From Orychophragmus violaceus (taxonomy: Eukaryota; Streptophyta; Magnoliopsida; Brassicales; Brassicaceae), in the NCBI GenBank assembly GCA_030180135.1, contig CM058236.1, positions 56,323,728-56,387,727 on the forward strand: a stretch of DNA of 64,000 nt, in the 5' to 3' direction. Every line of letters starts with the position of its first letter. Within the stretch, counting starts at the first letter, position 1. This document shows, piece after piece, positions 33,376 through 43,958 of this stretch. Under the pieces are notes generated by a model. It did not search any database and was not told the origin of the DNA. It saw only the letters and a program-made list of their open reading frames with translations. Both the position numbers and the translations under genes were made by a program.

Positions 33376-34032
33376 TTATGGTACAGCATTGATGTACAGC
33401 TTCTGTTCAGCTTTCCCGGCTTCATTCTGCCTTTGTATTTCTTGAGATGTCTGTTGGATTCGAACATCCAGCTTCTTTACACGTGTGCTCAAGGACTCAA
33501 ATCCGCCATTCAGATGTTCATACATGGCATCCAACTTCCTGTCGAAGTCGACAGCAGTCTTAGTCTGATCCTCTAGCAACTGATCCATCATGGTTTCCAT
33601 CTTGCTCTCATAAGCATTAGCTGCCGGAAGTGCCTGATAGGTGGATGATCCATATGTCCTCTGATTACCCTGCTGATTTCCAAAACTGTTTCCTTGAAAT
33701 CTAGAGACACTGATGTAGTTCAAGTCCTTTTCCTGCCTTTCCAGTAATTGCTCCATCATACTTATCAGCTTATCAGACTGCGTATTTCGAGGAGGAACAT
33801 GCTGATATGATGAAGATTTATAATCTCTGGTGAATGAATAAGAACCATAATCTCTGCAGAATGAGTTATTCTGCTGATTTTCCAAGATCCGTTCCATCAT
33901 TCCCATCATCTTACGCGCTGTGTCGATCGATGCAAAGTAGTGTCGATCGATGCAAGGCGCGAAGAAGTGACGATCGACACACAAGACAGTGTCGATCGAT
34001 GCAGAGCGATTACAGGCGTACCTGAAACGCAA
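33376..34032 (-). CDS. gag-like ORF of the non-autonomous element
   Basis: A 218-codon open frame. Residues from about 40 on contain two similar helical segments (MMERILENQQ and MMEQLLERQE), a glutamine/asparagine-rich part, then a coiled-coil-like stretch (LDAMYEHLNGGFESLSTRVKKLD). This resembles the C-terminal half of Athila/Tat gag proteins. No zinc knuckle is visible. The first 35 residues translate four CGATCG motif copies and are probably not an original protein domain. It may supply or interfere with particle assembly by a helper element; that is inference. Confidence 0.7.
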   Translation of the reverse strand: MRFRYACNRSASIDTVLCVDRHFFAPCIDRHYFASIDTARKMMGMMERILENQQNNSFCRDYGSYSFTRDYKSSSYQHVPPRNTQSDKLISMMEQLLERQEKDLNYISVSRFQGNSFGNQQGNQRTYGSSTYQALPAANAYESKMETMMDQLLEDQTKTAVDFDRKLDAMYEHLNGGFESLSTRVKKLDVRIQQTSQEIQRQNEAGKAEQKLYINAVP

Positions 34033-34113
34033 GAAACAGAAAAAAAATTAATGACAAAAAACGAAAAACCTAGTCTAAACCCTAAGTTCAAATCTAACGG
34101 AGACTCAAAAGAG

Positions 34114-34131
34114 TCCCCGGCAACGGCGCCA
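34114..34131 (-). promoter_or_regulatory. Primer-binding site, tRNA-Asp type
   Basis: On the minus strand it reads TGGCGCCGTTGCCGGGGA, complementary to the 3' end of tRNA-Asp, 6 bases after the 5' LTR. This is the primer site typical of plant Athila/Tat-like gypsy elements. Confidence 0.88.
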
Positions 34132-34137
34132 AAAACT

Positions 34138-35325
34138 TGATAGGTCAAGAATTAATCCCTATACTAACTGCAAGTGCACAGTGAAGTGATTGTAGTACTT
34201 AGGGTATCGAATCCACAGAGACTCCGATCAACGATAGATTAAGAACAGTCAAGATTAAACTAGGTGAAAGCAATGTGATGAGAAACTAAAAGCAAAGCAG
34301 AAAAGTAAATCAAGTAGTAGAGATTGGTTTGTAGCAAGCAAGCGAAGCGTTAGGTCGAGGGAGTTCTCAGGAAATCAGGAACACAGGTAATCAATCAAGC
34401 GGGATCTAATTACGAACTGTTCTAGAACTCAAACACAGATATAGAATTAACCAACTGTCGTTGCGAGAATTCTCTAAGTCTAAGTGCAGCAATCCAAATT
34501 CCTTTGCAATTACTAACAGATTAAACCAGCTTTAATTCCAAGTTCGATATGTTCACAATTAAACTAAACCAAATTCCTTTGCGAGTAATTCAATTGCTCA
34601 TCTAGGTTCTTTCTAGCTAATTAACCAACTGTCGTTGTATCAATCAACCTAACATCATAAATCTGGATAGCTACTTCATATTAAGCATTAAAAACAACCC
34701 TAGATGAAGAACTAACAGATATGAATCCCTACAGATCGATTAACCTATAATTCCATGAAATCCCTAATGAGAATCCCTAAACCTAACAAGTAAACTACTC
34801 AGACATGTTCATCGAAACAGAAGACATCATGAATAGAAAACCAAATATCATAAAACAGAATAAAGAATTGGGGTTCGAAATCCTCTCTCTTTCGAAAGCA
34901 AGATCAGCCCCTAAAACTCTCTCTGAATAAAATAAAGCGTATGAAAAGCGTAGCCTAAACAAGTGGCTAAAAACCCTAATATATAGTCTAAAACACGTCT
35001 GGGGGCCTTTTTGCAAGTCTGGGAAGTTTCTGGGCAAAAACTGTAATTTCTCCAAAATACAGATTTTTGGGCGCAGAACCCTGGAATCATCTTGCGTCGA
35101 CCACTGCACAGAGTGCAACGATCGTTGCAAGGTGATTTCGCAGCCAGTGAACTCTGTGAGATCTCTAAACAGTGCATAATTGCTCCAAATGCTCCCAAAA
35201 CGTCCAATTAAGCTCCATATGTCATTAAACCTATAAAACACCTGAAAAGACTCCAAAACACATAGAAAGACTCGATAACAAAGATATATACTATGGTTAA
35301 AATCCCTAAAATCCATGGTATATCA
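34138..35325 (-). repeat. 5' LTR (1,188 bp) of the non-autonomous element
   Basis: Near-identical to 29746-30923, being 10 bp longer through a 4-bp and a 6-bp indel. It has one motif pair (cores 35098 and 35119). Confidence 0.92.
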
Positions 35326-35330
35326 GTGGC

Positions 35331-35648
35331 AGTCCTAGCGAGTTTAGGCTCCAGTTCTAGGCGGTGGTGGTCCTTCTCTTCCCTCGGCAGTGGCAGCATG
35401 GAGTGTCCAGTGTTGGCGGTTCTTGGTTCGAGTGATAGAATTTCCACAATTTTTTGGGTCTGCTTTTGGGGAATTTAGGCTTGTAAATTGGGATTTTAGA
35501 TCCATTTTGAGTTCATTTGGGCTGTCTTTTTGTTTTTAAGTTGCTTATATTTAATTATTATAAAAAATCCTTTTGACATAAAGATTAGAAAAGACAAAAT
35601 GGAAAACAAAGCAATCAACAAAAACAGTACATAAAATGTAAGCTGTAT
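35331..35648 (+). other. Continuation of the interrupted GC-rich segment, then unassigned DNA
   Basis: The sequence resumes after the target-site duplication with GT- and GC-rich DNA to about 35570, then ordinary AT-rich DNA. No gene is seen. Confidence 0.4.
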
Positions 35649-35705
35649 TTATGTGCTGCTATCTTTTATCACGATATCATTAGTAATAACGGTAGCAACA
35701 AACGG

Positions 35706-35826
35706 GCACAATGCCTCCCCCACATGGACACCTAGTGGGAATCCCATACTCTGCATCAGCTACATATCCTCTCCTGTCAATGTATTCTTGGAGTCGTTTC
35801 ATTGCTTTCCTCTCTAGGTCTGCCAT
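35706..35826 (-). pseudogene. GRF-type zinc-finger protein fragment, N-terminal 40 codons
   Basis: From an ATG at 35826 the minus strand codes 40 residues beginning MADLERKAMKRLQEYIDRR and ending in RCPCGGG, the first cysteines of a GRF-type zinc finger as found in the large At4g04775-like family of Brassicaceae. The frame is cut at 35706, where the 57-bp repeat begins, so the rest of the finger is missing. An AG acceptor lies just upstream of the ATG, suggesting a 5' UTR intron. Confidence 0.6.
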
Positions 35827-36935
35827 CTATCCTGCGTCATATGACAGTGTTACCAACAATCATAAGCTATCGTATCACATAGTGTACACCATAATCTAGT
35901 GTTTACATTTATCAACAAATAAATAGCCACTCTCAAAAGATCACAATCGCAAACCACATATAAGAACACAACATCTGTTAACAACAAAGAATTACATTGT
36001 ACTAGAAGCCATATAAGAATCACAGTGTACTAGTAGCTCTAGATATATACACTATAAGCAAATGTACTCAATTGTCAACAAAGAATGACAGTGTATATTT
36101 ACCAACAGAGAATCACAAAACCAAGCAACTTTTAAGAACATGTCGGCTAACAAACGTATCAAGAGTAACTTTTATCAGAATCACAGATTACTACAAGCTC
36201 TAGATATGTACACTATAACTTTGATTCTTATATGTCGGCTAACTTTGATTCAACAAGCTCACAGAATCACAGATTACTACAAACATATCAATATGTCGGC
36301 TAATGTTCTCTATTATCAACAAAGAATCACATATAACTATACTTAAAAAGGAATCAAAACACACAACACGCGTTCAAGAACAACATATCCGATAACAACC
36401 CTATCACGAAATTGAAACCCTAAATCGACTAATAGCTCTTAATACCTTTAACAAACGGTTAATAAAACCCGAATCGAAACCCAAAAGGGAAAACTCTAGC
36501 CGATTCCTAAAATCCCATAAGAAAACCCTAATTCCTACCCCAAATCAAACCCTAACCGTTAGACCTAAATCGCTTCCGAAATAAAAAAAAAAACCCTAAA
36601 TCTAGTAATCAACGAGCAAATAATCCGTAAAAACACCTAAATCACGGATACAAAACGGAGATGGAACCGATTTGACGATGAACCCTAAAATCGCTCGAGA
36701 AACAAGAAAGCTCTCTCGTCTGTGAAATGACGAAACACAGAGAAATGATGCCATTTCAACGCGAAAAAAAAAAATTGGACGAATGGGAAGACGCCACGTC
36801 ATTAAGAACCGGTATCTTAGGCTTCTTAAATAAGGATCGATCCTTAGCTTATTAACACTTTCCCATTTAATTTAAATACAAATCCCCTATGAAACCGTGC
36901 CAAAATCGCTTAAGAAACTAGCGATGTTCATGGTC
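35827..36935 (-). other. Probable upstream/intron region of the GRF fragment
   Basis: AT-rich DNA with local imperfect repeats (ATGTCGGCTAA three times and AATCACAGATTACTACAA twice between 36140 and 36310). At 36540-36900 there is a block with several AACCCTAA motifs and a CT-rich minus strand that looks like a plant 5' UTR and promoter. No complete gene. Confidence 0.4.
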
Positions 36936-37219
36936 TTATGTGCTGCTATCTTTTATCACGATATCATTAGTAATAGCGGTAGCAACAAACGGTTTAACTA
37001 TTCATTTCTTATTAGTAAATTTGTAGAGACACAAAGATCAAGATTTTCGATATATTTTTATTGATGTAAAGAGAAATTACCATAGTAACTTGTCATCCAC
37101 ACAGCATTGATATGTACTGGATGATAAGCATATTAACAAACTGAAAGGTTTACACTTAAATCAAACGAACTTGACTAAAACTAAAGAAAAACTGCTTTTC
37201 TCTGCGGATTGTTATCTTC

Positions 37220-38494
37220 TTACCACTGCAGCATTTCTGGGTTGGCACGCTTTATGCACCTCGATATAAAGAAGGAAAGTCTCAACATGTCTTGATCATA
37301 TCGAAGCTTTTCTACATTGCTTTGGTTATTCCTTTGGCCTCCTTTAGGTTGCTTGATTTGCACTAAACTTGGAGCATAAGAAAACATCTCTGACGTGCAG
37401 CTTTCCTCGGTATCTTTTTTGAGATCCACTTGCCTAAGGTATACAGCTTCTCCAATGACGCTAACTGTGTAACGATTCAACACTATGGCGACTTTCGTCA
37501 TCTCGTCAATAAAAAAACTCCATATTGAATACCAAGTGCAAGGGTGTGATGGTATGGTATCCAGTTTCAAGAACTTGCTCCACGACACGTTTTCGGCCTC
37601 AATCATAGTCGTAATCCATATCTCACCCACATCTACATCTTTGTGCTGAAATAAAACCGCAAGCTTCTCTTCTCTAACACAAGATAGAGACACAAATCTC
37701 TTCCAATATATAGACGGCAGCGAATGAAGCGGTCCAAATCTCTCTGTTGTATAATCAAAGCAGATTATATGGTCGGGATATTCGTCACAACTACCGTTTG
37801 TCATTTTTGAAACACACCAGTAAGTGTTTCCCTTGAGAGAAACGCCATGCTTAGAATTCAAAAGCCAGCATGGAGTGACATCAAGAGTCGTCCATGAATC
37901 AGAGTCAAAATCGTATATTTCATACCATGAAAATTTGTTGCCACCTTCAAATAAGGTAACATCTACAAACCTCAGGAATTTGTAGCTACGACAAGATTTC
38001 TTATTCACGTATCCGAGAGAGTAACTGAAATAGTCCATCGCGTATTTGAGTGGGCGGAGGGAAAATCTGAGTTCGATACACCTTGTTTGTGCCCAATAAG
38101 GGTTCCAAACCACAACCTTAGTATCATCGTCTTTCAAGATGCATAACAATAATCCATCGCATTGAAATACTTGAGATATCTTTACTTGTTCGTTAAGGCA
38201 AGTAAGTTTACCTTTATGCTCTGTAAATGGACCAACGTCCTTGTTGATGGAGACGCTCTTTAAATAAAGATTGTGATCCATCATCACGATCATCAGAGAC
38301 TCGCCTTCCTTTGTTGACGCTGCTGCTTTACCAATGTGCATCTTTGTAAAGGTAGAGATCCGATTTCTCGATAAAATGTACCACTCTCTGCAAGTTAATT
38401 GCACTGCTTTCATAGATTTTAAGGGAACCCTAGAGACAATCTCCTCCACCAAATCCCTTGGAAGATTGCTTATCATCATTTTCGATTTTTTCAA
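37220..38494 (-). CDS. F-box protein with F-box-associated (FBA) domain
   Basis: An intact single-exon frame of 424 codons. The F-box is at about residues 8-48 (SNLPRDLVEEIVSRVPLKSMKAV...CREWY). The following region has the FBA type 1 pattern (VVVWNPYWAQTRCIE, YEIYDFDSDSWTTLDV, GVSLKGNTYWCV, ICFDYTTERFGPLHSLP, EIWITTMIEAENVSWSKFL). Such proteins are the substrate-binding subunits of SCF E3 ubiquitin ligases, binding SKP1/ASK through the F-box. The family is large and lineage-specific in Brassicaceae, so the substrate cannot be named. The length is typical (350-450) and no lesion is seen. Confidence 0.92.
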   Translation of the reverse strand: MKKSKMMISNLPRDLVEEIVSRVPLKSMKAVQLTCREWYILSRNRISTFTKMHIGKAAASTKEGESLMIVMMDHNLYLKSVSINKDVGPFTEHKGKLTCLNEQVKISQVFQCDGLLLCILKDDDTKVVVWNPYWAQTRCIELRFSLRPLKYAMDYFSYSLGYVNKKSCRSYKFLRFVDVTLFEGGNKFSWYEIYDFDSDSWTTLDVTPCWLLNSKHGVSLKGNTYWCVSKMTNGSCDEYPDHIICFDYTTERFGPLHSLPSIYWKRFVSLSCVREEKLAVLFQHKDVDVGEIWITTMIEAENVSWSKFLKLDTIPSHPCTWYSIWSFFIDEMTKVAIVLNRYTVSVIGEAVYLRQVDLKKDTEESCTSEMFSYAPSLVQIKQPKGGQRNNQSNVEKLRYDQDMLRLSFFISRCIKRANPEMLQW

Positions 38495-38547
38495 ACTTGT
38501 AAAGAGTGGTTTGCCTATGATTTCTTGCCGAAGGTAGAAGGGAGTAG

Positions 38548-38557
38548 CTATATATAT
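38548..38557 (-). promoter_or_regulatory. Possible TATA box of the F-box gene
   Basis: ATATATATAG on the minus strand lies about 55 bp upstream of the ATG at 38494. Position and sequence fit a TATA element with a short 5' UTR, but TATATA runs are common here. Confidence 0.4.
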
Positions 38558-38683
38558 GAGTTGAAGACTCGGAAACCCTAAAACTAAGCTGGGCCAATGT
38601 TGGGCTTTATAACTATCGGGCTTTTAGTTATGTTATTGAATGAGATGGAGACTCGTCGAAGACCAATTTGACGACCACTTCTC

Positions 38684-40092
38684 AACAAGTTAATTGCACT
38701 GCTTTTTTTTTTTTTGGGTAAAAATGTTAAGATTTATTATCGATTTTCAGTTTTTGACAGAATACAGAGATAACCAAGAAGACAGATTAACAAAAAAAAC
38801 AAATCTAAAAACCGGCACAACTCGAATACAAAATAGCTAAATGGAATAGATCGGCCCGATCGAAGAACTAAATAAATCGAGTCAATTCCGGACGAGAGAG
38901 CAGCAATCAAACGAAACCGTCGACCACCCCGCTTTTGCCATAGCTCCGAAGAACTAGAGTTCACATCATAGTTGCCACGAGGATCTTCCCAAGGCCCGCC
39001 CTCAAAAACCTCAAATAAAAAATACCTACAGCTTTTCCGAAAACTAACGGGATCTCCGGGGCCTATGACGGACTAATTTGCCGCTGTCGACAAGGGAGCC
39101 CCAGCGGGCCGTCGAAGTGTCAACTCCAAAAGCCATCCCCGATTGAGCGAATCTCTCAAGGACCAGCCCCCACAGGAACAAAATTAGCCGCCCTAAAAAC
39201 CCCGGCACCTCTACATCTCCAGCCCAAAATCAACCCACCATCACCTCCGGTTTGAACTGGAGCCAACCGAGCTCAAACCAATCACCATACCGCATATCAC
39301 GTATTAAGTTGGGCCAAAAAACACCAGTGCAAGGAGCCTAGGCCACAACGACGATTTACGGCCACGAACCAAAGATATCCGCCGTCTCACCCTCCTAACC
39401 ATCGCTAGGAGCCTTAACCGGAAGATCCATCTTACCTGGCCAAACCCGCGAGCCACCTCTATGGGGTAAGCCTAACCGTAACCGCCGTCAACTTCCAGCC
39501 CTGCAGCCGAACCGTCCTCAAGATCTAAACTCGCTGGAAGGAAGCTTTAAGGCAGAGCAAGCCGGAGCAATCCCGCCTCCGCCGCAACATGAGAGACCAG
39601 CACGATGAAGAAGAAGCCTCGCACCACCACGCAACCACAGAGCACGAATCGCCAAGAAAAGGACACGCCGAAGGCCACCGGAGGAGAGAAAATCGGCAGA
39701 ACTTTGGATGAGCTAGACGGCACACCTAGGAAGGCGACAGAGACGGAGATCTACCGCGAAGAGGCGGAGATCTACAACTCCACCGCAGCACCCGCGACTC
39801 CGCAAGAGCTGCGCCGCCAGAGCCAAAGGACGACGCCGCGATCTAACAAACCCGAGTCCGACATCTCCGGAGGCCACACCACAAGAGAGAGGAGGAGCAA
39901 AGGAAGGGCAACTGAGACCAAGGACCGGATCCGGAGCTAAGGAAGCCTCCGGCGCCGGAGGGAGAGGAAATCAGAGAAGAGGGCTGGCGGCGGAGTGAGA
40001 GTCTTGAGAGGATTAGGTTTAGAGAAAAAAAAAATATTTCCTTTTAGACTATGTAATGTTTCTAATTGCACTGCTTTCATAGATTGCTTATC
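38684..40092 (-). pseudogene. Small F-box gene fragment split by a retroposon
   Basis: Sequence on either side of the retroposon (CAACAAGTTAATTGCACTGC on the left; TTCATAGATTGCTTATCAT on the right) matches the 5' coding part of the F-box gene at about 38391-38480, with an internal deletion. It appears to be a small duplicate scrap of the neighbouring gene into which the retroposon inserted. Confidence 0.55.
38691..40076 (-). mobile_element. Noncoding poly(A) retroposon (Sadhu-like or LINE-derived) with 14-bp target duplication
   Basis: The element proper is 38705-40062, flanked by TAATTGCACTGCTT at 38691-38704 and 40063-40076. Its 3' end on the minus strand is a run of 13 A (38715-38703), and the 5' end is rich in CCGCC and CTCTC. 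No RT or other conserved frame is found in 1.36 kb; open stretches on both strands are of low complexity. Target duplication length plus poly(A) show retroposition by a LINE machinery. Length and lack of coding recall Sadhu elements of Arabidopsis, but the family assignment is a guess. Confidence 0.75.
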
Positions 40093-40339
40093 ATAATTCT
40101 TTTTTCTCCGCTATATCCGGAATCAAACGAGCTGTCGTCATCTTGGCTACGGATGCAAACGTTTCTTTGAAATCAAGTCTATTTTTTTTCCGAGGGCCAC
40201 AAGTCTTGCTTTAAATTTTTCCAAAGATTATCTGATTTATGTTTTATTTGGAACACCCACTGACTTTCAATGGATTTCTTTCCAGGTGGAAGTGTTGTGA
40301 GATCCTAAGTATGGAGATCTTCAAGCGAAGTTACCTCCG

Positions 40340-40850
40340 GTTTGTTTTGGCCATTTACAAATGCTTGAAATTGACGTTTCCATTGACAAATGATTTGATT
40401 GGGAGTGTTGGTTGGGGGGAGGGGTCAGTTGACCCCTATGACTTTTAGAAAATTCCACTTATATGCATATTTAATCTTTATTATGTGGATAATTTAGCTA
40501 AATGTTTGTGGTGTTGACCCTATCGTTATGGGTACAAATTTTGCCCTCTCACCTTTTCTATATATATATTCTTTATTTTAAAGGAACATTTGTTTGTTTT
40601 TGCATAGCTTTTAAGAAAATATTTCTTCTTGCTTTATTTCTTATATACACACAAAACCTTTCATAATTATTTTATATATGTAAAGCGGCAACAACGTGGC
40701 AATTATTTCTTAGAATATCTTAACTTTTTATTAACCCTCCAACTAATACATATATTATTTTTTTTTACTTCGGTAGAAAATATTTTTAGCTCCGCCACTA
40801 CTTGAACAATTGAACTTGATGTTTTCATTTACAAATGATTGGAATGGGAA
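40340..40850. other. AT-rich insertion, unit 1 (second copy at about 42891-43390)
   Basis: The segment lies between two imperfect copies of ACAAATGATT...GTTGGTT. It starts near GGGGTCAGTTGACCCC and ends near AGCTCCGCCACTACTTG, a layout often seen at ends of small nonautonomous DNA elements. I cannot define terminal repeats or a target duplication and do not name a family. Confidence 0.4.
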
Positions 40851-40888
40851 TGTTGGTTCCATTTACAAATGCTTGAAATTCGACAAGT

Positions 40889-41243
40889 TTGTTTTGGCCA
40901 TTTACAAATGATGTGATCCCTTCTTTACCATCGGATCAACTGCTTCCACCTGTTCAAACTCCTGAGTTAAGCCAGTTAAATGCGTCTATTGTTGCAAAGG
41001 GGGGGGATGTTTTATTCTTACGGCAAGCCTTGATCCTGATACTGTTAGCAATAGTGTTCTTTCCTACCTAACTAGGACAAACGCATTTAACACCTCTTGT
41101 CCTTCCTCTGCAGTCTCTGAATCATCAATCCCCTCGCATGCAGTTAATCAACAAGCCTCGATGCATCCATTGACTAAGTCAAAGTTTGGTATTTGAAAAC
41201 CAAAACCCAAATATGTTCTACTCACTGGCAAGGTCTCATATCC
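40889..41243 (+). pseudogene. Plus-strand copia integrase-RT linker fragment, unit 1
   Basis: The plus strand codes a serine/proline-rich stretch (PSLPSDQLLPPVQTPE) followed, after frameshifts, by a HPLTKSKFGI-stop-KPKPKY pattern. That is the standard linker between copia integrase and RT. It points opposite to the surrounding minus-strand copia. The second copy is at about 43439-43792. Confidence 0.6.
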
Positions 41244-41248
41244 AGAAC

Positions 41249-41409
41249 TGGCAAGAGATTTAGAGATTATGAAAGACTATTGTGTGTTTTTATGAGACCA
41301 TTGGGTCTATATTTATAAAAGGTTAGATCCTCTACAAAATAGGATTGGGATAAGTAAAGATAAAACTTAGGATCTATATCCTTTTGATATTTTAATCAAT
41401 CTCCTAATA
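41249..41409 (-). repeat. copia 3' LTR remnant, unit 1
   Basis: It runs from TGGCAAGAGATTTAG to TCTCCTAATA, the same termini as the 5' LTR at 54501-55011, but is internally deleted to 161 bp. A purine-rich tract follows on the minus-strand side (GAACTTGAAGGGAG). The duplicate in unit 2 is 43798-43958, also 161 bp. Confidence 0.7.
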
Positions 41410-42880
41410 CTCCCTTCAAGTTCGAGCGTACAAGTTTTGAATGTCGAACTTGAACATAAAAGATTCAAATTCCATGCGTTCTAATGCTTTAGTCAAGATG
41501 TCAGCTAGTTGAGCATAAGTAGAGACGTGCGAGGCTTTCATAAGACAGTCTAAGATTGCATCCCGAACGAAATGCCAATTCACCTCGATGTATCTTATTC
41601 TTTCGTGAAATATTGGATTGTAACTGATGTGTAAAGCCGTTTGACTATCACAATGAAGCGTCATTGGAGCTTTTTGATCGATTTCGAGTTCTCGAATAAG
41701 TGATTTGAGCCATTTAAGTTTACATGTTAAGGAACCAATTGCTAATACTCTGCTTCTGCCGAAGAACATGAAACAATCTTTAGTTTCTTTGTTTTCCATG
41801 AAATGAGAGAATATCTAAATTGAACGAACCTACCTGTTAATGATCGTCGAGACAATGGACAACTTGCCCAGTCGGAGTCACACCATCCTGTAGTATGAAG
41901 TGGCGAGTTTGTACGTAATAGAATACTTTGGTCGAGTGTCCCTTTCAAGTATCGAACCACTTTTAGAGATGCGGCTAATGTTCCTCTATGGGGTTTTGTA
42001 TGAATTGTGATAACGTATTAATAGCGTACACAAGATTCGGTCGAATTAAAGCCAGGTAGACCAGCCTTCCTATCAAGCGTCAATAATAAGCTGGATTGCG
42101 TGGAAAAGGACTCTTTTAGAGAGATAACTTACGATTTTGTTCAATTGGAGTCATGTAGGTTTACATCCCAACAAACCTGCTTCGGTAACTATGTCAATGT
42201 AATAATTTCGTTGACATACATAGAAACCTAACAGACTGAATGCGATTTCCAAGCCCAGAAAATATTTGGCGAGTCCAAGATCATTTATGTGAAAACAGGT
42301 CGAAAGGTATTGTTTGAACTCCTGAATAGCTGGTGGAGAGGTTCTGGAGATGATCATGTCGTCAACATAGACCAATATCTGAAGCGATATACTGTCACGA
42401 TGGAATGTGAATAAGGAGTAAACAGATCGAGTTTGTTTGAATCCGTATTTCTTCAGTGCATCCGTTTATTTAGCAAACCAACATCCTGTAGACTGTTATA
42501 AACCATAAATAGATTTACGAAGACGAAAAACTTGATTATATCCTTGTGTAATAAACCCCAGATGAGGTTTTATATATACTTCATGTGTTAAATCACCATG
42601 GAAAAAAATCATTATGAACATCCATCTAATGGTCTTCATAATTCTTTTTTCTCCACTATATCCAGAATCAAACGAGCTATCGTCTTGGCTACGGGTGCAA
42701 ACGTTTCTTTGAAATCAAGTCTTTTTTTTTCCGAGGGCCACAAGTCTTGCTTTAAATTTTTCCAAAGACTATCTGATTTATGTTTTATTCGGAACACCCA
42801 CTGACTTTCAATAGATTTCTTTCTAGGTGGAAGTGTTGAGAGATCCTAAGTATGGAGATCTTCAAGCGAAGTTACCTCCG
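41410..42880 (-). pseudogene. copia RT/RNase H pseudogene, tandem unit 1
   Basis: The minus strand gives RT with MVYVDDMIIS near 42375 and LGLAKYFLGLE. RNase H follows, with YLKGTLDQSILL and GWCDSDWASCP at 41960-41742 and HCDSQTALHI and HEAD-less LADILTKAL at 41799-41416. Several frameshifts and stops separate the pieces. The duplicate lies at 43959-45430. Confidence 0.8.
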
Positions 42881-43088
42881 GTTTGTTTTGGCCATTTACA
42901 AATGCTTGAAATTGACGTTTCCATTGACAAATGATTTGATTGGGAGTGTTGGTTGGGGGGGGGGACCCCTATGACTTTTAGAAAATTCCACTTATATGCA
43001 TGTTTAATCTTTATTATGTGGATAATTTGGCTAAAGGTTTGTGGTGTTGACCCTACTGTTATGGGTACAAATTTTGCCCTTGCACCCT

Positions 43089-43122
<34 letters not shown>

Positions 43123-43797
43123 TTCATTTTAAAGGAACATTTTTTTTCTTTTTTGCATAGCTTTTAAGAAAATATTTTTTCTTGCTTTATTTCCTATATA
43201 CACACACAATTTTTCATAATTATTTTTATATATGCAAAGCGGCAACAACGTAGCAATTAATTCTTAGAATATCTTAATTTTTTATTAACCCTCCAACTAA
43301 TACATATATTATTTTATTTTTTTTACTACGGTGGAAAATATTTTTAGCTCCGCCACTACTTGAACTTGATGTTTTCATTTACAAATGATTGGAATGGGAA
43401 TGTTGGTTCCATTTACAAATGCTTGAAATTCGACAAGTTTGTTTTGGACATTTACAAATGATGTGATCCCTTCTTTACCATCGGATCAACTGCTTCCACC
43501 TATTCAAACTCCTGAGTTAAGCCAATTAAATGCGTCTACTGTTGCAAAGGGGGGGAATGTTTTATTCTTACGGCAGGCTTTGATCCTGATACTATTAGCA
43601 ATAGTGTTCTTTCCTACCTAACAAGGACAAACACATTTAACACCGCTTGTCCTTCCTCTGCAGTCTCTGATCATCAATCCCCTCACAAGCAGTTAATCAA
43701 CAAGCCTCGATGCATCCATTGATTAAGTCAAAGTTTCGTATTTGAAAACCAAAACCCAAATATGTTCTACTCACTGGCAAGGTATCATATCCAAAAC

Positions 43798-43958
43798 TGG
43801 CAAGAGATTTAGAGATTATGAAAGAATATTGTGTGTTTTTATGAGACCACTGGGTCTATATTTATAAAAGGTTAGATCCTCTATAAAATAGGATTGGGAT
43901 AAGTAAAGATAAAACTTAGGATCTATATGCTTTTGAGATTTTAATCAATCTCCTAATA
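43798..43958 (-). repeat. copia 3' LTR remnant, unit 2
   Basis: Duplicate of 41249-41409 with the same length and ends; the flank is AAAAC instead of AGAAC. Confidence 0.7.

Larger units (their letters stand above)
29741..35330 (-). mobile_element. Complete non-autonomous gypsy-like LTR retrotransposon with 5-bp target duplication
   Basis: Two LTRs (29746-30923 and 34138-35325) are flanked by the direct duplication GTGGC at 29741-29745 and 35326-35330. On the minus strand, an 18-base primer site for tRNA-Asp follows the 5' LTR after 6 bases, then a gag-like ORF, an aspartic-protease-like ORF, a noncoding stretch and a polypurine tract before the 3' LTR. No RT, RNase H or integrase motif is present in the 3.2-kb internal region, so mobility would depend on a helper. 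The tRNA-Asp site points to the Athila/Tat side of Ty3/gypsy. By eye the LTRs differ by about 20 substitutions and two indels (4 and 6 bp), roughly 98% identity. Confidence 0.93.
35649..36992. repeat. 57-bp direct repeat pair flanking a captured gene fragment
   Basis: Bases 35649-35705 and 36936-36992 match at 56 of 57 positions (TTATGTGCTGCTATC...AGCAACAAACGG). The 1,230 bp between them begin on the left with a truncated coding fragment and contain AT-rich, promoter-like DNA on the right. Confidence 0.85.

Noticed and set aside
39605..39940. 111-codon plus-strand ORF in the retroposon at 38.7-40.1 kb
   Set aside because: Highly charged low-complexity translation of GC-rich noncoding DNA, antisense to the retroposon, no domain.
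43092..43120. (TA)n tract as a possible hairpin or origin element
   Set aside because: Ordinary microsatellite expansion in one unit of the tandem duplication; the other unit has a short version.
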